A stretch of 64,000 nt of DNA, from NCBI GenBank assembly GCA_043228905.1, contig JBHGNT010000012.1:4154001-4218000 (forward strand). Direction: 5' to 3'. A program made the translations under genes and the position numbers. Each line of letters begins with the position of its first letter. Positions within the stretch are counted from its first letter, which is position 1. This DNA is from Azolla caroliniana (Eukaryota; Polypodiophyta). Positions 22,216-34,753 of this stretch are shown piece by piece. Below the pieces are notes generated by a model that did no database searches, was not told the DNA's origin, and saw only the letters and a program-made list of their open reading frames with translations.

Positions 22216-25200
22216 TTAATATCATAGAGTGAACAATTCTATATTACAATCCAATGCTCTTCTATCATTTATTAAACAATATGAAATAGATGGAAAAGTG
22301 TTGTAATCCCACATCCTCTCTAGGGTATCTAAAGTGTGAGCAACCTTTAGGTGAATTTTTGTTTTATATCGGCTAACGATGGAGGCTATTTTTGTTTTTA
22401 CATCTACTTTACAGCTATTTCATCTCCTAAATGCACACCAAAGCATTTGGTTTTATTGGCTAAGAAAAATTTAAATTTGTCCCTTTTTAACTTATGTCAG
22501 CGTCACATAGGACAATTCATAATGTCCTTCAAATGTGATGCTATAGAGTCAAAATCAAGTTATTAAAACATATTACTAACAAATTGTCATAAGCTAATTG
22601 CTTAATGCTATGTGCTCTACTGTCTACATATGAGTAGAGCTAATTTGAATCATCAAAGGGTGCTTGTTGGCTCCCAAATTCTGTTTTTTAATTTGTCTAT
22701 ATATATTCCCATGTGACACATTTAATTTTGCCGTAGAAGTGTGTGTACAACCCTCAAAAAGTCTCTAGACATCTTTGTAATGATCTTGTTGTGAAGATAT
22801 ATGCAAACATGTACAAAATGGAAATCAAAATTGGATAATGTGAATAATAGCTTTGTCAATGTGTAAGAACCATTGTAGTTAAAATGTTAAGTCATTTTGA
22901 TGTGACTCCCACAATAATGCATTGCCTAGTTTAATATCGTACAACTCTAGTTAAGCTAGAGCACATTATACTTACGAGCATTTAAGTGTAATTGGAACAA
23001 GGAACTTATATATCTCCAAAATGATGCCATATGAAGTGTTGCAATTTCTTATGATGTTGTGGGTGTTAAATTTGTTGCCTAAGACTCCTAATAATATGTG
23101 TCTTTTACTCCATGACTTGTTGGCTATTGTTACTAATCTACATGTAGCTCGCAAGGGCAAGTCATTGGTCAATGCTGATTCAAGATAAAAGTTAGGATGG
23201 AAGTTGGAACAACTACTTACACTATGAGATTATCTTCTCTTGCAACACAAAATACACGCCTTCACAAGAGGCCCCTAGAGTGGGATACTCTTTAGCATGT
23301 AATTTTCTGGAATATTATCTTTCCCCACACAATAATGGTATTTCTAGCTCTTTTTGTATCAATCTTTCAAGGAGTTACAATCAATTAACCCCGGATGAGA
23401 ACTCCTAAGTGGTTTGTACGTGTTTCCACCCTTGCCTATACATTCAATACTTCCATTAAGGGGGAGAAGGAACCCATTCTTTGGCCAATACATAGCATGT
23501 AATTGCATGAGGGTAGACTCAGTTAGTTACTCATTTAGTTCGTACCTTTGGTGTATGCAACAATGAACTTAGTAGTCCATGCTTTCTCTCCCAAGATATG
23601 ACAATGCACGTGCCACAAATGTTCTGAATGTATATTTTATATTCATCTTTTATCATTCCATAGGCAAAGGCAAATTATGTACCAAAATCATTTGTATACA
23701 TAGCTTGAAGGAAATCACATTACATGTACCATAAGTGGAAGTGAAAGTATGTTGTACTTGCTAGTATCCCAAAGTTTTTTATAAAGCTTGTGGTACATGT
23801 GGGAAACCTCTCAATGGAATGGAAGAAAACGTACAAAGAATAATTAGGTACAGTGAAAGTATGTTGTGGATTGCAATATTACATTTTTGTTTTTGTAAAG
23901 CTGATGTTATAGAGAATTATTTCCCATAATGTCTCATCCATTCTTTGACAGCTTTTGCAAAGTGTTGCAATAATCGTGTGAGACTGTAAGAATAACCCGA
24001 CGTAAAGTATTCCTAACATACCTCAACATAAAAATAAGTGTTAGGTTTGTCATGAAGAACTCTTCCAATTTGGATTTAGCCTTTTCTTCCAATATTGATT
24101 GTTGCATGCCTTTGCCTAATTGCAATGAGTATCCACCCAAGGTTTCGATTAGAACCCAATGTAAACTCGTTTTGTAATTATCCCATAATTAGGAAGATGA
24201 ATTAGTAAATAATCACCTATCCCACATTAGATTATTCATATGTGAGACAATAGGTTTGGTTTGTGTTCTCTTGGAGTTGATTGAATTTCATGGCTAAAGA
24301 ACGATAATGCATTCTTGGACAAATGTCTCCTCTAAGCTTCTAGGAATTTCATTTGTTTAAATAATTAAGCTTTTTGAAGTTGTTTGTTTGATAATGGTTT
24401 ATGAAGGTGAAGGACCTAATCAAGTTACCTAACAACTCTTCAAGATTACACAAATATAGCGAATATTGGGAATGTTGATAAATATGAGTCATGACAACGG
24501 TTATACATTGCAAATATCTGTATAACCATGTTATGCCATAGGATAAAGCCACTTATGTACTCTAGATTTATAGGTTGATAAAAAATGAATAAATCAATTA
24601 ATGCGACATAAATGAAGTTTAACTTTGAGATACTTTGCATGTTGATTGGTAGATGGAGTTTTGTTGTTGACCATTAATGTGACATGACTCATGAGTGTTG
24701 GTTTAAATTTGAGATGGATCCATAAATAGAGCATAGTTATATTATCTAGGCAAAGAGCAATGTCCAATACAAGTTAAACTTGAGCATTGTGTGAATGGAA
24801 TGTTGTAACGGAGCATCAATGCCACGATCCATGCCACACCATTATTGAAGGTTAAACTCTACGATGCAATATTATGAGTGTTAGATAAGTAGATAAAAGA
24901 ATTAAAATTTGGATTCTTGGTCTACTTAATATTTTATATCTTGAGGGAAACAACGGTTTTTGGATTTATTTAGAAGCCATAGTTCATTTCTACAATGGGT
25001 GTTATATGTTGCAATTATACAATGTATCACATCTAAACGCCATTGTGCATCTCCCTTTCGGGCATCCACATAAGATGGAACTATTGCGTTCCTACATGGA
25101 TTTGTATATAACACTCTCATCTGCAAAATTTTATAGCTAATGGAAGGATATTTTTAGGGAAAATAAATAAATAAATGTATATCCTTGAGTTCTAGGTACT

Positions 25201-25970
25201 TGTGCTTATGAGTGTTTGTGTCACTATGTGAAGATTAAGGAAAATGCAAAGAAGTGTGTGCCTGAAGCTAAATAACACAGAACACAAAGAAAGCAAATAC
25301 ATAATTGTTTCATGATCTCTTATAGCTAGGATGTTTTCTGATGCACCCACGAGCGCAGGCGTGTGTGTACACTAAACTTTATATGTAAAACACAATTGAA
25401 AACAAAAAAAATATTGTTTATAAATGAGTGATTCTAAATCTATTCCAAGAGGTAACTGGGAGATAAAAGAAGAAGAATGTAAGTGGCTATGGAGCATTAT
25501 TATTATTTGTTTATGAATTGAAAAGGGCAAAAAGCCAATGACGAACGACAAGTTAATTATGTGTCTCCTATGTTGGAGGACTTCGAAAGCATAATTTGTT
25601 TATTTCTTCTATCAAAGTGCAGCCTTAGAAATCTCCTATAGTGGAAATTTCAATTTTCATAATTACTCTAGGATATATGGATTACTTTGTATTCAGTATG
25701 TAATTTGAGCAATTTCTTATGTTGGTGTATTATATGTAAATTGTAATGTAAGTATTTTCCTTGGCAACTGGAATCTAGCCTAGCCGGTTCATATTTTTGG
25801 AACCTGCTATTTATATAAAATTGAAATAAAAGATAAACAAAAACGTTTATATATTTCTCCCCACTATGCACAGACCGGGTTAAAGGATCCAGGAAAATGT
25901 TTGCAAACACCGTAGACCACGTCAACATATTCAGAAATGTATGTATCCTAATTTATTGCATATGGATGTT
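22216..25970. other. Long AT-rich gene-free stretch
   Basis: I read both strands and found no protein family, tRNA or clear repeat. Only short ORFs of 60-90 codons occur and none has a recognisable motif. Confidence 0.4.
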
Positions 25971-25979
25971 TTTTGTCCT

Positions 25980-26510
25980 TCGCATGGTTCCATTAACCAA
26001 TCAATATGCAAGTGTGCCACACATGCTTGAGAAGAACATATGTTCTTCGAATCATAACCCGCATTCCATAAAGACAAGAGAAATATATGTGAACGCAGTA
26101 CATGTACATGTGTCTCATGCATGGGTTAGCAAGTGTTGCCGCATCTATGCATGCTTCCAAAGATGGTTCCGTGCATGGGTCTAGATATGATAGATATATT
26201 TTTAACGTCCGTGAATTGATGTCCTATCAAGCTTGGGAAGATGTTCTTGATTGATGCCCTATCAAGCTTGCGAAGATGTTCTTGAAACCATAACGAGTGT
26301 TCCATCAAGACTAGAAAAAGATATGGGGAGACAATACACATACACGTGTCTTGTACGTGAGTGAGCAAGTGTTGCCACATGTATGCATGCTTCTGAAGTT
26401 GGTTCTGGGCATAACTCTAGGTAGATAGATACATAAACAAATATTTATCTTTTTAACGTCCATGAACTGATGTCCCATCAATCTAGAAAAATAAATGGAC
26501 ACATACCGAA
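25980..26510. repeat. Degenerate ~230-bp repeat, two to three units
   Basis: Shared blocks are AGCAAGTGTTGCC, TATGCATGCTTC, TTTTTAACGTCC then TGAA-TGATGTCC, and CATAACGAGTGTTCCATCAAG or its variants. Better-matched units start at about 26110 and 26340. An older unit is recognisable from about 25980. Confidence 0.65.
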
Positions 26511-26873
26511 GATGATGGCAATGTTGCTAAATTCTCTTGGTTTCTCTCTGTTTGAATTATGTTGTTCTCTCGGTTTCTCTCCATTCGAATAATATAATTT
26601 CCACTAGCAAAACGAATCTGGATTGTTTTGTTTATCCCTCGACATTAGAAATCAAATTTAACATTATTAAATTGGGGGGGTTGGTAAACTTCTCTTATTT
26701 TCTCTCTTACAATTCTTGTTTTTTGGTTGTGTTCTATATTAAGACACTCATTTTTTTCATTACTTCACTATCTTTGGTCCTTCCTACCATTGTGGTACTT
26801 GGCTTACCCTTTGCAAATTTTAATGAACTCCTTACTCTTTGATATTGTGAAATGCACATAAGAGATCAAAACT

Positions 26874-27423
26874 TGTTGGAGATCAATTCGTAAAATCACA
26901 AGATCAAACGATGTTGAAAATACACAACACAGGTACACAACGACAGAGTACACAGAGTTTAACGTGGAAACCCTAAAGCGGGAGAAAACCACAGGTAAAC
27001 AAAACTTCACTATACAGTGGATGTACAATCGAAAGATTACAACACTCCGTCCGAGTGTATCAGCCGCGCAGGGCTCTTGGCGTTTGTTGTTGAACACACA
27101 GCTATGGCGCCATTTGCTCTCTCTCTCTCTCTCTCTCGCTCGCGTCTCTCTCACACTTACTTTCTCTCTCAACTTCTATTGTCTACACAACTACACTATT
27201 TTGCCCTAGATGTATATGTATTGATACATCGTATAGCCCATTACAATTGTAGCCACTACCACATATCACAATTATTATTATTGCTATAATAATAAACAAT
27301 CGATTCTCTGTTGTCGAGTCTTCGACTGTCGGCTACTTCCGAACAGTCGGTTCCTTCAACTCTTCGACTGTCGACTACTTCCGAACAACTGGTTCCTCCC
27401 ATTGGAGGGAGATATCCCAAACA
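26874..27423 (-). repeat. 3' LTR of copia element 1 (550 bp)
   Basis: Starts TGTTGGAGATC and ends ATATCCCAAACA in window orientation. It is about 40 bp longer than its partner through a local duplication of the TCTTCGACTGTCG...CTTCCGAACA motif, and contains a CT tract at about 27115-27137. Confidence 0.88.
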
Positions 27424-27437
27424 AAATCCCCCTTCAC
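27424..27437 (-). other. Polypurine tract of copia element 1
   Basis: On the minus strand AAGGGGGATTTT directly abuts the 3' LTR, the expected plus-strand priming site. Confidence 0.75.
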
Positions 27438-27686
27438 CCCTGTGGGAGGGACTCAGTCAATCCTGTCTTCTGTCGACAGATTCTAAGTCTGTCGGTAGGT
27501 AGGTTCTTCGTGAGCATGTCGGATCCATTTTCTCAGTATGGATCTCACCAGGGAAAACTCTCCTCCTTCGACTCTCTCCCGCAACCAGTGATACCTCCTC
27601 TATATGTGCTTGGTTCGGGAGTGGTAAGCAACATTCTTGGCTAGATGTATGGCACTCTGGTTGTCACAGTGAAGCAAGAACTCCCT

Positions 27687-28610
27687 CTACTTCATCCCTA
27701 GCTCGTTGAGAAAATTTCTCATCCAGATCAGCTCTTTGCCGGCCTCTACCTTTGCCATATACTCTGCCTCTGTAGTCGACAAGGCTACAGACTTCTGCAG
27801 TCGTGATTGCCACGACACTGCTCCCCCTGCATAGGCCATCACGTACCCTGACGGGGATCGGCTCGAGTCTACATCTCCCGACATGTCCGAATCGGTAAAA
27901 CCTTCCAACATAGGTTTTCCGACACCATACCTAAGGCACACCCTCGAGGTGCCTTTCAAGTACCTAAGTATCCACTTCACCGCTGCCCAGTGTTCTCTTG
28001 CTGGATTACTCATATATCCGCTTATTGCTCCCACAACAAATGCTATGTCTAGTCTAGTACAGACCATAGCATACATTAGTCTGCCGACGGCCGACGCATA
28101 TGGTATCTTCCTCATCTCGGCCTTCTCCTTCTCCCCTTTCGGGCACTGCTTCGCATTCAACCTGCAGTTTGTCGGCAACACCGAACCGACTGGCTTTGTG
28201 TCTGACATGTTGAATCTTTCTAGGATCTTCGTCACATACTTTTGTTGTGATAACCATAACACCTTTTGAGTTCTGTCTCGAACTATGTGCATTCCTCATA
28301 TCTATTTAGTTGGTCCAAGGTCTTTCATGGCAAACGACCTGCTTAGAGCTTTCTTCAAGCTTCTGATCTTCCTTGTATCTTGTCATCAACATATAACAAG
28401 AGAATCAAGAAGTCTCCTTCTTTGTACCTTTTGACGAACACACAGTGATTGGTGTGTGTTTTCTAGAACCAGTGTTCCATCATGAAGGACTCAAACTTCT
28501 TGTACCATTGGCATGGAGCTTGTTTTAGACCGTACAAGCTTTTCTTTAGTCGACACACCAAGTTCTCTTTCCCTTTCTCCTCAAAGCCTTCGGGTTGCTG
28601 CATGTAGATT
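27687..28610 (-). pseudogene. Copia element 1: RT C-terminal half and RNase H
   Basis: The main frame 27687-28292 contains the copia RNase H signatures DSDMSGDVDSSRSPSGYVM, WQSRLQKSVALSTTEAEYM and KELIWMRNF. The catalytic RT region before it (28292-28610) is frame-broken, though YVDD can be read near 28390 on the minus strand. There the usual MLI following YVDD is lost (KIQ). Inactive. Confidence 0.85.
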
Positions 28611-28617
28611 TCTTCTT

Positions 28618-30804
28618 CTAGCTCTCGTGTGAGAATGCGGTTTTGACATCCAACTGTTCGATCTCCAGGTCCATACGGACCGCTATACTCAGAACAGTTT
28701 GAATGGATGTCATCTTCATGACTGGTGCAAATATTTCATCGAAGTCGACGCCCTTTTTCTGTTGAAAACCCTTCACCATTATGCGGGCTTTATACCTGGG
28801 CTCACTGTCGGCTTCTCCAGTCTTCACCTTATAGACCCATTTATTCCTAAGTGCTCTCTTACCTTTCGGCAACTCTACTAGGTCGTAGGTGTAATTCTCG
28901 TGCAAGGATTCCAACTCATCTTGCATCGCGTTCATCCATTTCTCTTTGTGCTCATCGGCAATGGCTTCTTCATAACACTCCGGTTCACCTTCATCAATCA
29001 AGAGGATGTATTGATTGGCATATGTTGTCGGTGCTTTCGTTTCTCTGAGTGGGTATCTCCTTCCACTCGTTGTTGGCTCTCTTTCGAATTTCTCTGCCAA
29101 CTCTTCTCTTCGCTTGGGTTCTTGCATGTCAATCGACATCTCCAGGTTGGACGACTCCAACTCATACTCTTCAATTGACCTTAGTAGCTCTGCTGACTCT
29201 GACTCATAGTCGATTGGTCTCTCCGAGTCGACTGACTTAGATTCGGCTTTTCCGATTGGCCGTCTCCGAACAACCGACGTTGTTGGTTCACTTGGCCTTA
29301 AGTCAATGGTAGTCGGGGTTGACTGGGGAGTCGGTTCTGACTTCTGTTGCTTCCAATCTTCAATCGTCTTATCTTCAAGAAAGACTACGTCCCGACTATT
29401 CACTACCCTCTTGTCGACTAGGTCCCATAGCCTATAGCCGAACTCATCTTCCGAGTATTCCATGAATATGCATGCTTTCGACTTACTGTCGAGCTTTGAC
29501 GTCTGATCCTTCGGTACATGCATATACACCAAACATCTGAACACCCTCAGGTGTTGGTAGGAGACATCCTTCCCTATCCACACTCTTTGTGGAACATCAC
29601 CCTTTAATGGTATTGAGGGAGACCTGTTGATAAGATAAACAACTGTGTACATCGCCTCAACCCAATAGGATTTCGGCAGTTTCGCATGAGAGAGCATGCT
29701 CGTTACCCTCTCCATGATTGTTCGATTCATCCTCTTTGCAAGCCCGTTCAACTCTGGGGTCTTTGGCATTGTGTATTCGATCCGAATACCTTGGCACTTG
29801 CAATACTCCTCAAACTGCCCTCTATATTCACCACTGTTGTCGGTTTGGATAGCCTTCAACTTCCGACTTGACTCTCGTTCAGCTCTAGCCTGGAACTCCT
29901 TGAAAAATGACAGTACTTGATCCTTCGACTTCAGTACAAAGGCCCATGTCTTCCGACTATAGTCGTCAATAAATGTCACAAAGTACTGTTCACCTCGATG
30001 CGATGGAGCATCTATATAGCACACATCCGTGTGTACTAGTTCCAGTGGCACTTCTCTTCTTCTCGGTGGTCTTGTGTGGAAAGCTGCTCTGTTTTGCTTT
30101 CCGACTAAGCTGTTGACGTACTTCTCCAGGTGCACTCCCTTGACTTTTGGTAGAAGCTTTTGGTCGGCTAGCAGGTGCATTCCTTTCTCACTCATGTGGC
30201 CTAGCCTCTTATGCCATACCTCTCTTGCTGAGTCGGCTGCCACATTTACTTCCGATTTGCACAACTGGGCATGCATCATATATAATGTGCCTTCTTTCTG
30301 TGCTCGGGCCACTATAAGATTCCCTCGGCAGAACTTCCACTTGCCATTCCGAAAACTACCACTATAGCCTTCGTCATCTAACCTTCCAGTCGATATCAGA
30401 TTCAATCTGATATCAGGGACGTGTCGAACATTCTTCAAAGTCAGTCGACACCCTGTTGACGTCGTCAAGCAAAGACTTTCGACTCCGGTTATCTTGCACT
30501 CTACACTATCACCCATCTTCACATAACCGTGATCTACAGCTATGTAAGTCGAGAAATACTCTCTCGACAGAGTTATGTGGAACGATGCCCCGGAATCAAT
30601 CACCCAAGTGCATTCTTCACTTGCAAGATTTGCTCTTGTCTGTTCGCAGATGAACATCAGTTCTTCATTGCTCGTAGCAATGGCAGAAGTGTTCTTGTCA
30701 TCAGGAATCTTCCTTGGTTTGACATTGTTTCCGACACCCTTGTATTTTCTCATGTGTCGGCAGTCCTTCTGGAAGTGTCCAGGTTTACCACAATAAAAGC
30801 ACAC
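28618..30804 (-). pseudogene. Copia element 1: gag zinc knuckle, protease, integrase, RT start (728 codons open)
   Basis: One open frame. Zinc knuckle CFYCGKPGHFQKDC is at residues 2-15; the aspartic protease motif VIDSGASFH is near residue 70. The integrase pre-domain has HKRLGHMSEKGMH, and the catalytic core has VHTDVC, DNSGEY and NGLAKRMNRTIMERV. A Ser/Glu-rich linker follows, then the start of RT with LPKGKRALRNKWVYKVK and GVDFDEIFAPVMKM. It ends at a stop after DVKTAFSHES, where a frameshift separates it from the rest of RT. The gag half is also in another frame upstream, so the polyprotein cannot be made. Confidence 0.9.
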
Positions 30805-30831
30805 TAGCTTACCTCTGGACTTCGATCTGGC

Positions 30832-31402
30832 TTAGCTCTTTTCTCTCCTTGGTGGACTTCTTTGCCGGTTCCATCCTCTGTCCGAATGTTGTGTTACATT
30901 CGACTCCGACTGAGCCAAGACTCCCTTGTCCTTCCTTCTTGCCTCCTCATTTAGGATGCTTGTCTTTACGGTTTGTAAAGACAAGTTCTCTTCTTGACAA
31001 GAGGTGCTGAGAGTGACCACCAGGTTCTCCCAGCTATTCGGTAGTGTGCACATAAAAAGGATGGCCTGCATCGCATCATCCAGGATTCACATACCCCATG
31101 AATGTGCTGATGTGTTCGAAGATGCGCTCACCGTCCCTGTATTTCAGTCGTACGATCTTTCTTATCAGTGAGGTTCTATTGAGCACGTTCTTCCTCTCAT
31201 ATAGACCCAACAACTTCTGCCACATCTCGTGTGCATTTGTGTCGTTTGCTACATGTTGCAAGACACTTATGTTGACACATTGTCGGATGGTGGCCACCGC
31301 CTTTCTGTTAAGAAGTTTCCAATCCGACTCCAATACCCCCTTGGGTATATCTGCTCTGTCGACTGGCTTGTACAAGTCTTTTACTATGAGTAGGTCCTCC
31401 AT
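30832..31402 (-). pseudogene. Copia element 1: gag N-terminal part, frameshifted
   Basis: Frames 31076-31402 and 30832-31071 encode a copia gag core with MEDLLIVKDLYKPVDRADIP, ATIRQCVNISVLQHVAND, LYERKNVLNRTSLIRKIVRL and LPNSWENLVVTLSTS. A frameshift near 31073 and a TAG near 30830 separate the two pieces and the zinc-knuckle frame. Confidence 0.85.
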
Positions 31403-31490
31403 CTTTATCTTCTAGTCGGCATAGTTTTATGCGTTTAGAACTATCACACCTGGGAAACCGCTCACACCTCCTTCCATGCTTGCACCTCAA

Positions 31491-31502
31491 GCTCTGATAC
31501 CA
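31491..31502 (-). other. Primer-binding site of copia element 1
   Basis: Reads TGGTATCAGAGC on the minus strand, complementary to the 3' end of plant initiator tRNA-Met, three bases inside the 5' LTR. Confidence 0.88.
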
Positions 31503-31505
31503 GAT

Positions 31506-32015
31506 TGTTGGAGATCGATTTGTAAAATCACAAGATCAAACGATGCTGAAAATACACAACACAGGTACACAACGACAGAGTACACAGAGTTTAACGTGGA
31601 AACCCTAAAGCGGGAGAAAACCACGGGTAAACAGAACTTCACTATACAGTGGATGTACAATCGAAAGATTACAACACTCCGTCCGAGTGTATTAGCCGCG
31701 TAGGGCTCTTGGCATTTGCTATTGCACACACAGCTATGGTGCCGTTTGCTCTCTCTCTCTCTCTCTCTCTCGCTCGTGTCTCTCTCACGCTTATTTTCTT
31801 TCTCAACTTCTACTGTCTACACAACTACACTATTTTGCCCTAGATGTATATGTACTGATACATCGTGTAGCCCATTACAATTGTAGCCACTGCCACATAT
31901 CACAATTATTATTATTGCTATAATAATAAACAATCGACTCTCTGTTGTCAACTCTTCGACTGTCGGTTACTTCCGAACAGTCGGTTCCTCCCACTGGAGG
32001 GACATATCCCCAACA
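31506..32015 (-). repeat. 5' LTR of copia element 1 (510 bp)
   Basis: Starts TGTTGGAGATCG and ends TATCCCCAACA in window orientation. Same family as 26874-27423, with many substitutions and a CT tract near 31748-31771. Confidence 0.88.
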
Positions 32016-32407
32016 AAACCAACCTATTTAGCTTCTTACTTCTTACTCAATTTATAGTTGATACAAAGGTACCCATTTGGGTTGGCGTAGCTAAAAAGGG
32101 TGTGCTGAAAGGGTGGATCGGCTTAGGTACATGCATCTTAAAAAGGGTGTGCTAAAAGGGTGGCACAAAGGAACACATGCACACCACATTTCCCCCTTAA
32201 GAGAAACAAGAGACTGAGGAGCAGGAACAAGAACAAGAACAGGAGTGCAGGCTTGTCGAAGGAGGGGTTGGGGAAAGATCAATTAGAGGATAAAGATCAA
32301 TCTCTCCCGTGGACTGAGGGCCACCTGCACTTGGTTGAGGTGGGGGACAGGAGGACTATAGGCAGATAGAGATCAATTGCTCCTATGGACTGAGGGCCTC
32401 TTGGACT

Positions 32408-32959
32408 TGTGTGGAAATAACGCTCGGCCACAACCGAGTCTTCAACAAGGAATAGAAGCGAATAAACTAAAACAAAGATGAGACAGAATGTTAATGTGGA
32501 AAACCCTAAGTGTGAAAAACCACGGGAGCCCACAGACTCCAACTATCACTATGAGGGCAAGAATACAATGTGAGACTCAGAGGCAACGATCTCGAGCTCT
32601 TTGTCTTCGCCAAACCGGCGGTTACAACAGAAACTAGTTCTGTATCTCTCTCTCTCACTCACTCTCTGTATACAACAATATACAACCACTACTACACCAT
32701 ATTCTCTCACTAAAGTGATTTCCCTAAGTCATATTTATACTTATATGAATTTTGGGCTATTTACAAATATAACCTCAATAGACTAACGATGAAACATATT
32801 TACACATATGTCCTTCGATCCGGTTTGCACCGGATCCATCAGGATTCACTTGATCCGGTTTCCGGGTCTCATCCGGATCCAGTTCCTTCATCTGACTCAT
32901 CCGATCTGACTCCTCCAGTTCTCATCCAGATCCCACTCGGAGGGACCGAATTCCTAACA
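32408..32959 (-). repeat. 3' LTR of copia element 2 (552 bp)
   Basis: Starts TGTGTGGAAATAACG and ends GAATTCCTAACA in window orientation. It carries the shared hairpin-like block with AAAACCCTAAG and AAAACCACGGG. Confidence 0.9.
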
Positions 32960-32974
32960 AACTCCCCCTTCACT
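32960..32974 (-). other. Polypurine tract of copia element 2
   Basis: Minus strand AGTGAAGGGGGAGTT directly adjoins the 3' LTR. Confidence 0.78.
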
Positions 32975-32975
32975 T

Positions 32976-34072
32976 CGGCATGAGATTTCTCGTTAATCCA
33001 ATCCATCTTCTGCACGCGTCGAGCTTGTCAACTGACAACACCTTGGTCATCATATCCGATCAATTCTCCTTCGTGTGGACCTTCGTCAGCACGAAATTTT
33101 GATCTTCTACTCTCTCCCAGATCTAGTGATACCTCTGTTGGATGTGCTTCGTCTAGGAATGGTAGGCCACATTGTTTGCAAGGTGGATGACACTTTGACT
33201 GTCACAGTAGAGCCGGATCCCTAGCTCTCCGATAAAGTCCTTCATCCAAATTAACTCCTTGCCGGCTTCCACAACTACCATGTACTCCGCTTCCGTTGTC
33301 GATAGTGCAACGAACTTCTGCAGCCTCGACTGCCATGATATTGCTCCCCTCGGATAAGTCATGACATATCCGGATGTAGACCGGCTGGTATCCGCATCAA
33401 CCGACATATCCGAATCCATGAATCCGTCAAGTTGGGGTTTACTGGAGCCAAAATGGAGGCACATACTCGAGGTGCCTTTCAGATACTATAGTATCCACTT
33501 GACCGCGTTCCAATGCTCTCTTCCCGGATTGGTCATGAACTGACTGACTACTCCGACAACATATGCAATATCCAGCCAGGTGCACACTATTGCATACATT
33601 AAGCTTCCGACGGTAGAGGCATATAGTATCTTCGTCATATCCGACTTCTCTACCTTTGTCTTCAGGCTCTGCTTTCCGGACAACTTGCAATTTTCCGGAA
33701 GTGTCGATCCAACCGATTTCACCTCTGACATGTTGAACCTTTGAAGCACCTTTGTCACGTACTTCTCCTGTGACAACCACAACAACTTCTCTGACTGGTC
33801 CCGGATTATGTGCATCTCTAATATCTGTCTTACTGGACCCAAATCTTTCATTGAGAAAGTCTGGTTCAGGGCCTTTTTTAGCATTCGGATCTTGACTTGG
33901 TCTCGTTCGACGATCAACATGTCGTCCACGTACAAGAGCAATATCAGGAAATCTCCTCCGTCAAATTTCTTCACAAACACGCCGTGATCGGCTTGCGTCT
34001 TGTAGTACCCTTGATCCTTCATGAAGGAGTCGAACTTCCGGTACCATTACTGGGGGGTTTGCTTCAATCCGT
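32976..34072 (-). pseudogene. Copia element 2: RT C-terminal part and RNase H
   Basis: Minus-strand frames 33486-34022 and 33153-33464 encode RT with LLLYVDDMLIVERDQVK and FSMKDLGPVRQILEMHIIRD, then RNase H with DSDMSVDADTSRSTSGYVMT, LSTTEAEYMVVVEAGKELIW and LYCDSQSVIHLANNVAYHS. A frameshift separates the two. Gypsy element 3 cuts the RT directly upstream at 34073. Confidence 0.88.
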
Positions 34073-34709
34073 TGTCGTGAAGAAAACTGTCCACGAGCGG
34101 AATCAGTGCACTAGAGTGTAGAAACCGACTCTTCATGCACGTGCGCCTTAAGTTGTACATAGGAGATCCTAGGTAGATTTGGTAGGTAGGGAGTAAAGGG
34201 GAAACGGCCCCTTCCTTGCCTATAAAAGGAGGGAGACGAGGAGGGGCGAAGGATCGCGGAGAGTCGAGGACGAAGTGCTGTCGGTTTGCGCGCGAAGGCT
34301 TCTCTCTCTCTCTCTAGTTCGCAAACTCCATAGCTTCCTTCTATGCAGGTTTCGGGAGGCTCGCGCTGCTCTGAGGAATGCCCGAGTGCTTCCGGCAGCA
34401 CCTCCAACCTGCTCCTGTCTTTTTGTACGTTTACGAACAGGCATCGGCATCTGTTCGCCGGCCTGTTCGGTTGTAACCAACTTCGAGGTTTTGTTATCTT
34501 CGTGTTCTTGTTGTTTGTCCTTGTTAATACATACATACATTCGTGTCTTTCTGTGTCGCTGTCCCACTTGCGTCTTTGCGTCGAAGGGCCGTGTCCCTGT
34601 GGATCTATGCACGCAAGTAGAGGGTCTCTACTCCTTCCTCTCTTGCTCTTTGGTACAGGACCCCAGAGGTTCCGCCTCACTCCACGCATCCGCGAGGAAT
34701 ACCTCGACA
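34073..34709 (+). repeat. 5' LTR of gypsy element 3 (637 bp)
   Basis: TGTCGTGAAG...ACCTCGACA. Carries a TATA box (TATAAAAG at 34221-34228) and a CT tract, typical of the U3/R part. A candidate PBS (TGGTGAACCCGACGTG) follows at about 34714; I could not assign its tRNA. Confidence 0.93.
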
Positions 34710-34753
34710 TCTTTGGTGAACCCGACGTGAAGGAGGCGGCAGAAGAGCAGAAG

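Larger units (their letters stand above)
26874..32015 (-). mobile_element. Copia element 1 (Tork-like), decayed, full length
   Basis: Two LTRs (26874-27423 and 31506-32015) flank an internal region with gag, protease, integrase and RT/RNase H on the minus strand, the copia order. The PBS matches the 3' end of initiator Met tRNA. Flanks are AAACT (26869-26873) and AAACC (32016-32020), an imperfect TSD. The related sequence at 54970-55000 is the same site without the insertion. Several frameshifts and stops break the polyprotein, and the two LTRs differ at many positions, so the insertion is fairly old. Confidence 0.92.
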